Program-made: the position numbers and the translations under genes
Assembly: GCA_016342745.1 (NCBI GenBank)
Contig: JAEINT010000010.1
Coordinates: 62,001-126,000 of the forward strand
Direction of reading: 5' to 3'
Origin: Labilibaculum sp.
GTDB lineage: Bacteria; Bacteroidota; Bacteroidia; Bacteroidales; Marinifilaceae
Length of the DNA: 64,000 nt
Notes under the pieces: generated by a model
Database searches by the model: none
What the model was told of the DNA's origin: nothing
The model's input: the letters and a program-made list of their open reading frames with translations, nothing else
Shown: piece after piece, positions 1-8,476 of the stretch
How positions within the stretch are numbered: the stretch's first letter is position 1
How the letters are laid out: each line of letters begins with the position of its first letter

Positions 1-116
1 GTATTCCAAAAGACAAATCAGAATTGAAATATGGTGTTTCGGTGACTGATGAATGCCTAGATATTGAATCTACGGAACGAATTTTGAGAGAATTTTGCGC
101 AAAAATAAAAGCTTAG
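1..116 (+). CDS. Class I DAHP synthase, C-terminal fragment (cut by window edge)
   Basis: Reading frame 3 runs open from the left edge to a TAG stop at 114-116 and gives 37 residues. The segment LKYGVSVTDECLDIESTERIL matches the C-terminal end of class I 3-deoxy-7-phosphoheptulonate synthases of the AroF/AroG/AroH type, which typically read YGxSITDxCxxWxxTxxLL. This enzyme condenses phosphoenolpyruvate with erythrose 4-phosphate in the first shikimate-pathway step. A second, different DAHP synthase (fused to chorismate mutase) lies at 10893-11978. The gene ends 2 bases before the stop of the convergent neighbour. The identification rests on this short tail only. Confidence 0.7.
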   Translation, partial: IPKDKSELKYGVSVTDECLDIESTERILREFCAKIKA

Positions 117-118
117 GC

Positions 119-862
119 TTATTCTGATATGCTATGCCTGCCGTTAGATAAAAATCTGATTGCAGGCATTTCTTTTGTTCTATTAAAAATGTCGTAAGCA
201 AGTTTTAATTCTTCCCAGAGCTCCGTTTTATCTGTATCTTCTTTATATTTTTTGAGTAGAGAATCGTAATTTTCATCACTCATTACAGTAGGAAAAATAG
301 TCACAGGAATCGTATTTTGACCATTGTTTTTGGCTTCTATGCAGAATAAATAAAGTTCCTTGATTTGTTCATCAGTAATAGGCAAACAACCAATGGTTAC
401 GCATGAGCCGTGAATAAAAATATCTCCACCCAAATTATCCTTTGTCCCAAGTGTTTTATCTGATGGATTGGGATAATTGATGCCCAAAGAAAGATGGAAG
501 TTGCTGTATGGATTGAATCGATCGATATGGTAAAAACCTTCGGGAACTTGCAAGTCTCCTTTTGTACGTTTTGGGCCTAATTTTCCAGAGTTTCTACAAA
601 TTTTGTACTCCTTAATCAGCTTAAATTTTTGATCGGATTTATTCTTTCCCCATAATTGAATTTTCTTCTCCTTCTTAAAAGCACGCAAATAAATTTCTAA
701 ATTCTCTATTTTAATGTTTTTGCTCTTCAACAGATCTTTTATTCCTTGTTCTTTTTCAGTATATGCCTCACGAACTCTTGAATATCTCTTTTGATCCGAT
801 TTAAAAGAATCAGTATTTGTCAATGTAAAAGTTGTTAGTAGGATTGCAAGAATGAATTTCAT
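119..862 (-). CDS. L,D-transpeptidase (YkuD/YafK-like) family protein
   Basis: This 247-residue protein has an N-terminal hydrophobic segment (about residues 1-19) that looks like a signal peptide, so it probably acts outside the cytoplasmic membrane. The YkuD catalytic signature is visible as HGSCVTIGC at residues 151-159, with His151 and Cys159 as likely catalytic residues. The spacing and the sequence after it (LPITDEQI) resemble the YafK/DpaA branch more than cell-wall crosslinking enzymes such as ErfK. YafK-type proteins act on peptidoglycan-linked protein bonds in enterobacteria; the substrate here is unknown. It stands alone and converges on the DAHP synthase fragment. Confidence 0.8.
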   Translation of the reverse strand: MKFILAILLTTFTLTNTDSFKSDQKRYSRVREAYTEKEQGIKDLLKSKNIKIENLEIYLRAFKKEKKIQLWGKNKSDQKFKLIKEYKICRNSGKLGPKRTKGDLQVPEGFYHIDRFNPYSNFHLSLGINYPNPSDKTLGTKDNLGGDIFIHGSCVTIGCLPITDEQIKELYLFCIEAKNNGQNTIPVTIFPTVMSDENYDSLLKKYKEDTDKTELWEELKLAYDIFNRTKEMPAIRFLSNGRHSISE

Positions 863-925
863 AATGCAATATAGTATTTTCTGATTCTTGAATTGTAAAA
901 TGACCTCTGAGAAAATTACAAAAAG

Positions 926-955
926 AATCCCGATCTACGAAAGTAGACCGGGATT
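926..955 (-). terminator. Rho-independent terminator after the S9 peptidase gene
   Basis: A 13-bp inverted repeat (arms 926-938 and 943-955, four-base loop) forms a strong GC-containing hairpin with one G-U pair. On the minus strand it is followed by a T-rich tract and sits 23 bases beyond the stop codon of the S9 peptidase gene. Confidence 0.75.
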
Positions 956-977
956 TAGATTTAACTAGATTATTCTT

Positions 978-3485
978 TTAGTTCTTTGGCTTTTCATTTT
1001 GCATTTCCATGAAATCTGCTCCATGTCTAAAGTCTCCAAGTAAATGCTTGCAGAAATATTCACTTCTAATCCAGAAAGAATATTCACTCATGTTTCCAAA
1101 ACCGTGACGTTGGCCAGGATACATGAAGAAGTCAAAACGCTTGTTTGCTTTAATAAGTGCATTTGCAACGCGAACCGTGTTTGCTGGATGAACATTGTTG
1201 TCAATATCTCCAGTAACCAGTAAAAGTTTACCTTTTAGATTTTTAGCCAAGCTAGGATTCGTTGCTATTTTGTAAGTAAAAGTAGTATCACCTTTTTCAG
1301 AAATAACCTCTTTTACACCATGGTGAGTTTCACTCCACCAACGGTTGTATATGTTGTTGTCATGATTACCAGCTGCCGAAACTGCAACTTTAAAGAAATC
1401 AGGATAAACTAACATTGCAGCTGTAGACATGAATCCACCACCTGAGTGTCCAAAAATTCCTACTTTGTTGATGTCAATAAAATCGTGACGATTAGCGAGA
1501 CGTTCTAAGGCAACTTTCTTATCCAATAGAGGGTAGTCTCTCATGTTTTGATATCCGTAGTTATGGTACCATTTTGAACGATCAGGATGACCACCTCTAT
1601 GACCAACAGTAACAACAATAAATCCTAATTGTGCCATACGATCTGCTCTATCCATACGTGTAGAGAAGCTTTTGTAAACTGCTTCGGTTTGTGGACCAGG
1701 ATACACGTAAGTAAGAATAGGGTATTTTTTGTTAGGATCGAAATCAAAAGGCTTATACATCACACCGTAAAGATCCGTAAAACCATCGGCAGCTTTTACT
1801 GTGAAGATTTCAGGAAATTTGTATCCTGATTCAAAAAGAATTGACAAATCAGCAGTTTCCAAATCCATAATTTTGGTTCCTTTAGAATCGTAAAGTTTCG
1901 ATTCTGGAGCTGTATTTACTCTCGATGAGGTATTAACAAAGTAATGTGCTTGGTCGTTCAAGCTTACTTTGTGGTCAAAATCTCCTTTGTTTAATAGTTT
2001 TAATCCCGTACCGTCAAAATTTACTCTGTAAAGATGTACATAGTACGGATCTTCTCCTTTTACTTTGCCATTAGCTGTAAAATAAAGAACTCTGTTCTTT
2101 TCATCAACACCTTGCACTTCGTCTGCATGCCATGCACCAGAAGTGATTTGGTTTTTTAGATTTCCTTCAGCATCGTAAAGGTAGAAATGCGCCCATCCAT
2201 CGCGTTCTGACCAGTGAATAAATTCTTTTCCCTTGTTGATAGAAACCAAAGAACGAGTTTCAATGTAAGTATTCAACCTTTCTTCGATGATTACTTTAAC
2301 TTCTCCAGTTGCTGTATTCGCCGAGCAGATGTCAACTCGCTTCATATCACGACTTGTACGCTTAAAATACAATTCATCGCTTGTCGCTGATAACCATTTT
2401 GAGAATTTTAAATCGTCATCTTTGTTCATCTTCTTCCTAGGAGCTCTTAGTATAGAGAGTGTTTGATCTTTGTAAGCATCTGCTTTAACAACAACCGATT
2501 CTTTAGTTTCCCAATCGAAAATATGCAATTCATATTGAGGAGCCTCTTTTTCTCCAGCCATATGATATTTGTAGGTTTCCAATGTTGGACGACCTTTTGC
2601 TACCGAATTCAAAACCCAAAGATCTTTAACTTCACGTTCGTCTTCTCTGGTCAGTGCAAACTTTTTAGAATCTTTAGAGAAAGTTACGTAAGCAGCTTTT
2701 CTGTCGTCTTTTTCCTTCTCTTTTTCGCTATTGGTTTTTCCGTAAGAGCTAGTGCCGTAGCAGTAATTTACAACACCATCGGTTGTTAATTGATGCTCAA
2801 CAATGGTTGAATCTTTTTCACTTTTTTGAGCTTTCTTGTAATTTTCCATATCCATCCAATACAAGTTGTGATGCTTTGCGAAAATTACATATTCCTCATT
2901 CGGTGCTACAGAAGCCCATTTCTTTTGCTCTAATGGTTTTTCAAAATCGTCAAGAAGATTTAGTTTTTTGCTAGCAATTTGGTATTCGAAATGCCAAACC
3001 TTAGCTACCATCTTTTTCTTCTTATCTTTTTTCTTTTCGTCTTCTTTATCGTCTTGCTTGTCGCCATCTTCCTCATCCTTTTCTTCCTCTTCAGCAAGCT
3101 TACTTTTTACCTCGAATTGCAAAACACTTTCATTTTTAATGAATTTTAGTTTGCTGATGTTTAGGTTTTGAGCATTAAAAGGATCTCCAGTTAAACGGCT
3201 CATGTCGGAGGCCATTTTAACAGCGTCGAACAATTGTTTTTTGCTATTTCTTACCGGATCAACGATATAATATTTTTGTCCTTGGGATGTACGATAAGTG
3301 TACCAAAATTTTTCTCCATTTTTTAACCAATGTGGGTTTACAGATGTAGAGTATACCATACTACGCAATTTTGTAGGCGAAAAGCGTGCTGCTAATTCAT
3401 AATTGGCTTCTGTTACAGGTGTTTTTTGTGCAAACAAGCCAATTCCTATCATTATAAATAGGAATGTCAGTAGATTTTTCTTCAT
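978..3485 (-). CDS. Secreted S9 family (DPP IV-like) peptidase
   Basis: This 835-residue protein starts with a signal peptide (MKKNLLTFLFIMIGIGLFAQ) and ends in an alpha/beta-hydrolase domain of the prolyl oligopeptidase family. The catalytic serine lies in GHSGG at about residue 681, the aspartate in GDIDNNVH at about 762 and the histidine in GQRHGFG at about 794, the order expected for DPP IV-like enzymes, which release dipeptides from peptide N-termini. The middle part fits a DPP IV beta-propeller. An unusual Glu/Asp/Lys-rich stretch at about residues 129-160 interrupts the N-terminal region. It is monocistronic, with a terminator at 926-955 and a possible -7 element upstream. Confidence 0.9.
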   Translation of the reverse strand: MKKNLLTFLFIMIGIGLFAQKTPVTEANYELAARFSPTKLRSMVYSTSVNPHWLKNGEKFWYTYRTSQGQKYYIVDPVRNSKKQLFDAVKMASDMSRLTGDPFNAQNLNISKLKFIKNESVLQFEVKSKLAEEEEKDEEDGDKQDDKEDEKKKDKKKKMVAKVWHFEYQIASKKLNLLDDFEKPLEQKKWASVAPNEEYVIFAKHHNLYWMDMENYKKAQKSEKDSTIVEHQLTTDGVVNYCYGTSSYGKTNSEKEKEKDDRKAAYVTFSKDSKKFALTREDEREVKDLWVLNSVAKGRPTLETYKYHMAGEKEAPQYELHIFDWETKESVVVKADAYKDQTLSILRAPRKKMNKDDDLKFSKWLSATSDELYFKRTSRDMKRVDICSANTATGEVKVIIEERLNTYIETRSLVSINKGKEFIHWSERDGWAHFYLYDAEGNLKNQITSGAWHADEVQGVDEKNRVLYFTANGKVKGEDPYYVHLYRVNFDGTGLKLLNKGDFDHKVSLNDQAHYFVNTSSRVNTAPESKLYDSKGTKIMDLETADLSILFESGYKFPEIFTVKAADGFTDLYGVMYKPFDFDPNKKYPILTYVYPGPQTEAVYKSFSTRMDRADRMAQLGFIVVTVGHRGGHPDRSKWYHNYGYQNMRDYPLLDKKVALERLANRHDFIDINKVGIFGHSGGGFMSTAAMLVYPDFFKVAVSAAGNHDNNIYNRWWSETHHGVKEVISEKGDTTFTYKIATNPSLAKNLKGKLLLVTGDIDNNVHPANTVRVANALIKANKRFDFFMYPGQRHGFGNMSEYSFWIRSEYFCKHLLGDFRHGADFMEMQNEKPKN

Positions 3486-3534
3486 GATTGAGTAATTATA
3501 CCTTGTTGTTTTAAGTTGTTTCTATTGAAGACGT

Positions 3535-3542
3535 CAAAAATA
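3535..3542 (-). promoter_or_regulatory. Possible -7 promoter element for the S9 peptidase gene
   Basis: On the minus strand this reads TATTTTTG, matching the Bacteroidota -7 consensus TAnnTTTG, 49 bases upstream of the start codon. I do not see a clear -33 TTTG at the right distance, so this is only a candidate. Confidence 0.35.
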
Positions 3543-3674
3543 AGATTATGGGCGAATATAAATGAGGATATATTCGATAATAAAGTGGAATAATTTAATT
3601 TTTCGATAAGCATGCGTATTTTCTAGATGTACATATGTTGTAATTTTTGAATATTGCTATCGAATTCCTTTTTT

Positions 3675-4529
3675 CTACAATTTTTTAATCATTTCAAATT
3701 GTTTTCCTATTGGTTCTATTGTATTTGCTTTTAAAAAATTGGTTATAGAGGTACAGCTTACGTCTGTATTGATAATTTTAATGGAATTGTGCTTATTGTT
3801 TTTTAGAACTTGGGAAAGTAAATGGCTTCCAACTCCTTTTCTTCTATGTGTTCTATCGACAGCAATTTGGCTTATATCTCCAGAATTTGGCTCAAAAATA
3901 CAATAGCCAATTAAGCGTTCTGAGTCGGTAATACCTATGGCTTTAAAATCTAATGGATTTCGGGATATTGCTTCAAAGCTATTTTGCCAAGAAGGATTGA
4001 AATCGCAAAATTCTAGCATTGAAATGGTGTTATTTAGATCAATGTCAATTACTTGATATCCCTGGTTTAATTGCTTGGTGCCAAATTTCAACTCAGAATT
4101 ATCCTTCACAAAGTAGTTAAATTCTCGACTCATTTCGAATCCCAATTTTTTATATATAGAAACGGCTTTTTCATTGTGTTGCAATACTTCCAGTAAGTAT
4201 TGTTCAATTCCTGAACTTTTTAGATATGGGATGGAATACTTAAATATTTCAGATGCAAGACCTTTTCCACGATACTCTTTTATTGTCCCAGTTCCTGTAT
4301 CGTAGGCAGTTTTAATGCCATTAAATTCTCCAATTCCGTTTAAGGTGAAAGCTACAATTTTATCATTTTCATAGGCGGCAAAAGAAAGTGATGGATCAAA
4401 GCCTCTTCTGCTCATCATGCGAAAGAATTCTTCTTTGCTTAGCTGAATTTCGTAATCGTTAAAGGCTTGTGCAAATGCTTCGTATACAGCATCTGGGTTT
4501 TCATTTTTAAGAGATGTAATACTCGCCAT
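3675..4529 (-). CDS. Tandem GNAT N-acetyltransferase
   Basis: This 284-residue protein contains two GNAT-like halves. Each has an acetyl-CoA pyrophosphate-binding motif: EYRGKGLA at residues 85-92 and HRRKGVG at about 228-234. The first half continues with the typical NEKAVSIYKKLGF segment. GNAT enzymes transfer acetyl groups from acetyl-CoA to amines; the acceptor cannot be told from sequence. The DUF1697 gene lies just upstream with a 23-base gap, so the two are probably co-transcribed. The first half may be the catalytic one, because its motifs are closer to consensus. Confidence 0.8.
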   Translation of the reverse strand: MASITSLKNENPDAVYEAFAQAFNDYEIQLSKEEFFRMMSRRGFDPSLSFAAYENDKIVAFTLNGIGEFNGIKTAYDTGTGTIKEYRGKGLASEIFKYSIPYLKSSGIEQYLLEVLQHNEKAVSIYKKLGFEMSREFNYFVKDNSELKFGTKQLNQGYQVIDIDLNNTISMLEFCDFNPSWQNSFEAISRNPLDFKAIGITDSERLIGYCIFEPNSGDISQIAVDRTHRRKGVGSHLLSQVLKNNKHNSIKIINTDVSCTSITNFLKANTIEPIGKQFEMIKKL

Positions 4530-4552
4530 AATTTTGGACTATTTTCAGATGA

Positions 4553-5095
4553 TTATTCGGATAATTCTAAAAGTTTTAAAACTGTTTTCCAATTACGCGT
4601 AGTTGCACGAACTTTTAGCTTCGATTCAAAGAACTGGTTGCTTAATTTGGTTTTGTGATAAGGACCTGGACAAAAAATAAACACATTTTGATTTTTAATT
4701 TGAAATTCATCAGGAGAGAAATTTAAATTGCTGATTTTATTAATCAAGTCTGCTTCTGGTTTTTTGTTTAGAAAGGTGAGGCAAATGCTTTCAATACCCT
4801 TCGTTTCGGTATATGGATTAATCTGAATTGCTTCTTGAAGTTCATTTGTTGTTATTACAATTACGGGAACATCAAAACCATATTCTTTTTTTACAGCTGT
4901 TTCTATTTTATTCGCTAATTCAGATGCTGCGTGTTCTTTGTATTCGAAAATAACATTACCACTTTGTATATAACTGGTGCAATTGGTAAAGCCTAACTTG
5001 GAATACAGACTTTTTAAATCAGCCATTAGAATCTTGCGTTTTCCACCAACATTAATTCCTCTTAGGAGGGATATGTATTTAATTTTTTTATTCAT
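4553..5095 (-). CDS. DUF1697 domain-containing protein
   Basis: This 180-residue protein has the characteristic DUF1697 opening: SLLRGINVGG, then a Leu/Gly segment and SYIQSGNVIFE. The family is widespread in bacteria, small and cytoplasmic, with no established function that I can cite. It is the upstream member of a likely two-gene transcript with the GNAT protein. No signal peptide or membrane segment is visible, and the length is usual for the family. Confidence 0.8.
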   Translation of the reverse strand: MNKKIKYISLLRGINVGGKRKILMADLKSLYSKLGFTNCTSYIQSGNVIFEYKEHAASELANKIETAVKKEYGFDVPVIVITTNELQEAIQINPYTETKGIESICLTFLNKKPEADLINKISNLNFSPDEFQIKNQNVFIFCPGPYHKTKLSNQFFESKLKVRATTRNWKTVLKLLELSE

Positions 5096-5207
5096 AAATA
5101 ATAAAGTTGAAAATAAATATACAATTAATAGTTCGAACTTTAGAAAGGGGAAGGATGGCTGGGAAATTAGTAAGTATTGATTTATACAGGTGAATTAATG
5201 TCAAAAA

Positions 5208-5239
5208 GAAAACCACAAAAATATCATTTTGTGGTTTTC
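5208..5239 (-). terminator. Terminator hairpin after the thioesterase gene
   Basis: A perfect 13-bp inverted repeat (arms 5208-5220 and 5227-5239, loop of six bases) lies 13 bases beyond the stop of the minus-strand thioesterase gene. The T-rich arm follows on that strand. It may also act in the other direction. Confidence 0.7.
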
Positions 5240-5251
5240 CGCTTGTAGCTT

Positions 5252-5680
5252 TTATTCTACTAAACTAAGTTCTTTGGCTTTTTCGTAAGCCTCTAATAAT
5301 CTTTCAGGAACAAGAGATGGCCTTTTCTTTTCGATGTTATAAAAGCAACCAACTTGTTTTCCTTTGCAATGAAGTACGTCATCAGATTTAATCTCAAATT
5401 CCAATTCCCATTTACTCGATCCTAAGTTTTTAATGGTACAATAGCCTTTGGGTTTATCATGTATTGTAAGCGGTATTTTGTAGTTAACTTCAGTTTTGAC
5501 TAGAATAGGGGAGATCCCTGTTGCAATCATCTCTTCGTAAGAGTATCGCTTTTCGAGGAATATATGACGTAAATCTTCGAACCAGCGGATGTACGTTATA
5601 TTACTCACAATTCCCATCGCATCAATGTCATAAGCTCTTATGCTTATGTCCATTTCAACTGTCATTGAATAATCTATCAT
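5252..5680 (-). CDS. Hotdog-fold acyl-CoA thioesterase (4HBT-like)
   Basis: This 142-residue protein fits the 4-hydroxybenzoyl-CoA thioesterase branch of the hotdog fold. The segment YDIDAMGIVSNITYIRWFED at residues 17-36 is the conserved helix region, with the Asp near residues 18-20 as the likely catalytic residue. Such enzymes hydrolyse acyl-CoA or acyl-ACP thioesters; the acyl substrate is not evident. It is transcribed alone, with a terminator at 5208-5239. Confidence 0.8.
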   Translation of the reverse strand: MIDYSMTVEMDISIRAYDIDAMGIVSNITYIRWFEDLRHIFLEKRYSYEEMIATGISPILVKTEVNYKIPLTIHDKPKGYCTIKNLGSSKWELEFEIKSDDVLHCKGKQVGCFYNIEKKRPSLVPERLLEAYEKAKELSLVE

Positions 5681-5823
5681 TATTAGTAGTCTGTTTATTA
5701 TTAGTTTTTGCTTCCTAAATATAAGCTTTCTAGCTTAAATATTGGGGTTTATTCCTTGCTATTTGTTGGAACTTAAAACTATTTATTGCTGAATTATGAA
5801 AGGTGCTTGAAAGACTATATAGT

Positions 5824-6750
5824 TTATTTTAAGCGAACAAAATTACCTTTAGTAAATCCAGAACCTTCAACAATAGAACACTTGGATGCTTTGCCATTTC
5901 CAATGTTGGCATCAGTAATTTTAATTTCTCCAATTTTGGAGTCAACACTTCCTAATGATATTCCTGTGTCAGGATCAATAAGGTCCTCTCCTTTGCTATA
6001 TACCGAGAACACATCACCAACTTCTAGACCATCTGCTTTGCCCGAATTGATAAAAACGACTCCTGATTTTTCGGTGATTACTTTTGCCTGCCATGGAATG
6101 TTGTTGGCACTGTTATCTATCATCGAAACGATGTCTTCAATTGCTTCCCTTGCGGCCTTACCAACAAGGGATTCATCGAAGTCTTTCCGATCCTTGAAAT
6201 TGAGCTTATTGGTTCTTAGCTTTAGTCCTTTAGCCGATTTTTTCTTTCGCACATTTTCAGCTGTGATGATTTCTCCTGTTGATGTATTTACCATGCGAAC
6301 ATCTACTCCTACAGTAGCTGCTTGATTGGAAACACCAATGCCCAAGCCTTTTATAGAACCGCCAGTTTCTCCTTTTTTATAGCCGAACTCTGATACGGAA
6401 CCAATTACAGCCATTTCTACACCCAATACACTTCCAATTTTAGCAGCACTTTGTTGGGTTACACGACCACTTTGTCCAAAGTCTTGTTCGTTTAAAATAC
6501 GATCAATTTCGGCTCTTTCAATAACACGGTAGTTCCCCGATTTCACTAATGCAGTTGTTAGCATATCGCTAACGCCATCACCAACGCCTTTGTTGTTCCA
6601 CCAACGCCAGCTTTTATCTGTTTTGTCTTCGAAAACGAAGACAGCAATTCTTTTTTTTATTTGAGGTTCCTGAGCAGATATTTTTGTTGCTAAAAAACAA
6701 AACAGGAAGAAATACCCACAAATCCGCAGCAAATTTCTATTATTTTTCAT
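5824..6750 (-). CDS. CsgG-family protein with FlgT-like C-terminal domain
   Basis: I place the start at the ATG ending at 6750 because it gives a clean signal peptide (MKNNRNLLRICGYFFLFCFLATKISAQ region) and a 308-residue product; the reading frame extends further upstream without support. Residues after the signal show the CsgG/curli-assembly fold: IAVFVFEDKT, then SDMLTTALVKSGNYRVIERAEIDRIL and GVEMAVIGSVSEF. The C-terminal 90 residues (VFINSGKADGLEVGDVFSVY) resemble the SH3-like C-terminal domain of FlgT-type proteins. No lipobox cysteine is at the predicted cleavage site, so it is probably a periplasmic protein rather than a CsgG pore. No curli genes are nearby. Confidence 0.75.
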   Translation of the reverse strand: MKNNRNLLRICGYFFLFCFLATKISAQEPQIKKRIAVFVFEDKTDKSWRWWNNKGVGDGVSDMLTTALVKSGNYRVIERAEIDRILNEQDFGQSGRVTQQSAAKIGSVLGVEMAVIGSVSEFGYKKGETGGSIKGLGIGVSNQAATVGVDVRMVNTSTGEIITAENVRKKKSAKGLKLRTNKLNFKDRKDFDESLVGKAAREAIEDIVSMIDNSANNIPWQAKVITEKSGVVFINSGKADGLEVGDVFSVYSKGEDLIDPDTGISLGSVDSKIGEIKITDANIGNGKASKCSIVEGSGFTKGNFVRLK

Positions 6751-6866
6751 GTTCGGTTTAAGTTTAGTTAATATTCTCAAAATCAATTGGAAGTAATAAG
6801 TTACGGAAAAATGAGGAGTCTGTAAAGAGTTAATCTTAATTTGGAGTTGGAGAAATTTGTAGTGCA

Positions 6867-6897
6867 AAAAAGAGATGCTGCGAACAACATCTCTTTT
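6867..6897 (-). terminator. Terminator of the aromatic amino acid operon
   Basis: Inverted repeat with arms about 6868-6877 and 6888-6897 and a loop of ten bases, followed on the minus strand by a run of T. It lies about 40 bases after the aroC stop and before the separate CsgG-family gene. Confidence 0.7.
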
Positions 6898-6938
6898 CTA
6901 ATTGATTGAAATACATTATTGTAGCGAACTACTATAAT

Positions 6939-7922
6939 CTATGATTTTCTAGCTTTATCTAGTAATTTTAAATCAGCTAAAGCAATTGCCGTTACTGCTT
7001 CTACAATAACCGGAACACGAAGGGCAATACAAGCATCATGTCTTCCTTCAATTAGAAGATCTTCAACTTCACCTTTCGCAAAATTCATGGTTTTCTGATT
7101 TTTACCAATAGAAGAGGTTGGCTTAACCGCTACGCGGAATACCAATTCGTTTCCATTAGTGATTCCACCATTGATTCCACCTGCATTGTTGGTCTCTGTT
7201 TTTCCAGATCCGTCAATGAAATTATCATTGTGCTCAGAACCTTTCATCTTGGCTGCAGCAAAGCCTGAACCGAACTCAATTCCTTTGGTAGCAGGGATTG
7301 CAAAAATTAAATGTGAAATCATCGATTCTACCGAGTCAAAAAATGGTTCTCCATATCCGATAGGAAGATTGTTGGCTTTACACTCAACAATTCCGCCAAT
7401 AGAATCGTGTTCAAGTAGTGCTTCTTCAATGGCTGCATCAAAATCAGTTTTACCTCCAATTTCGGTTAGTTTGGCAGCTATGTTCACATCGCCTAATATT
7501 TTTTTAGCAACAGTTCCAGCAGCAACAATTCCCAATGTTATTCTACCAGAAAAATGACCGCCACCTGTGTAGTCGTTGTGTTCACCAAATTTATGTTTAG
7601 CAACAAAATCGGCATGTCCAGGGCGTGGACTATCCAATAAGTTGCTGTAATCTTTCGATTTGGTATTGTTGTTATGGAACAAGATAATCAAAGGTGCTCC
7701 TGTGGTTTTACCTTCAAAGGTTCCGCTTAGTATGTTGGGTAAATCTTGTTCAATTCTTGGAGTGGTTCCTTTGGCTCCCGATTTTCTTCGGCCTAAATCA
7801 ACCAAAAGATCTTCTTCAGTCAGTTCAATTCCCGATGGACATCCATCTATGGTAACTCCAACTCCTTTGCCATGAGATTCTCCAAATATGCTAAGTCTAA
7901 ATATTCTACCGAAATTATTCAT
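6939..7922 (-). CDS. aroC: Chorismate synthase
   Basis: Chorismate synthase converts 5-enolpyruvylshikimate 3-phosphate to chorismate with reduced FMN as cofactor, the last common step of aromatic biosynthesis. The 327-residue product begins MNNFGRIFRLSIFGESHG, the standard N-terminus, which fixes the start at 7922 rather than the longer open frame. Other family signatures are GRRKSGAKGTTPRIEQD, DSPRPGHADF and the NNAGGINGGITNG segment. It is the last gene of the minus-strand operon, about 100 bases after the DUF523 gene, with the operon terminator just beyond it. Confidence 0.96.
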   Translation of the reverse strand: MNNFGRIFRLSIFGESHGKGVGVTIDGCPSGIELTEEDLLVDLGRRKSGAKGTTPRIEQDLPNILSGTFEGKTTGAPLIILFHNNNTKSKDYSNLLDSPRPGHADFVAKHKFGEHNDYTGGGHFSGRITLGIVAAGTVAKKILGDVNIAAKLTEIGGKTDFDAAIEEALLEHDSIGGIVECKANNLPIGYGEPFFDSVESMISHLIFAIPATKGIEFGSGFAAAKMKGSEHNDNFIDGSGKTETNNAGGINGGITNGNELVFRVAVKPTSSIGKNQKTMNFAKGEVEDLLIEGRHDACIALRVPVIVEAVTAIALADLKLLDKARKS

Positions 7923-8023
7923 TTGTATAGAGGTATAAGATGTGGAAAAGCTAATCTGCCGGAACCACAATCTGTTATTCGTACTAAAATTAATTATTTT
8001 AAATCGCTTTGCAATTTACTTCC

Positions 8024-8464
8024 TTATTTGATAATCGTATGGAAATTTGTTTCGTTGAAAATTTCAATGTCCATCTCTAAAAGTCTTTCGGCAGTAAAAC
8101 CATTTCCTTTTGTTAGTGTTCTTGTATAGCTACCATCGTAAATGTTTCCAAATCCACAGGATGGACTATTGGCTTTTAAAATCACCATTTTAGCATTCAA
8201 AGCTTTGGCTACATTCGAAAATATTTCTGCACCTTTCGAAAATTCTTGAGTATAATCTTTTTGATCTTGACCAATTACTCTTCGTTCATTTTCTTTAAAT
8301 ACAATTTCACAAGGAATTCGTGGTGTAGATAATCCTCCTAATTCTTCAGGACAAAGGGCAATTGCTTTGTTTTCAAGTACCATTTTCTTTATTTCTGGTA
8401 CTTCATTGCTGTTGCCATCGTATCTGCACTCACATCCTGCCAAGCAGGAACTAACTATTATCAT
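8024..8464 (-). CDS. DUF523 family protein
   Basis: This 146-residue protein has the DUF523 signature: a Cys-rich start (VSSCLAGCECRYDG), CPEELGGLSTPRIPCE and KANSPSCG with a terminal GNGFTAERLL segment. The conserved cysteines suggest a metal or Fe-S site, but no function is established to my knowledge. It lies between aroA and aroC in the aromatic operon with 12 bases to aroA, so it is co-transcribed. Its placement may be fortuitous. Confidence 0.8.
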   Translation of the reverse strand: MIIVSSCLAGCECRYDGNSNEVPEIKKMVLENKAIALCPEELGGLSTPRIPCEIVFKENERRVIGQDQKDYTQEFSKGAEIFSNVAKALNAKMVILKANSPSCGFGNIYDGSYTRTLTKGNGFTAERLLEMDIEIFNETNFHTIIK

Positions 8465-8476
8465 TTTATATTTTCT

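Noticed and set aside
5097-5207. Small gene between the DUF1697 and thioesterase genes
   Set aside because: Only short frames without coding character; the area holds a terminator and likely promoter sequence.
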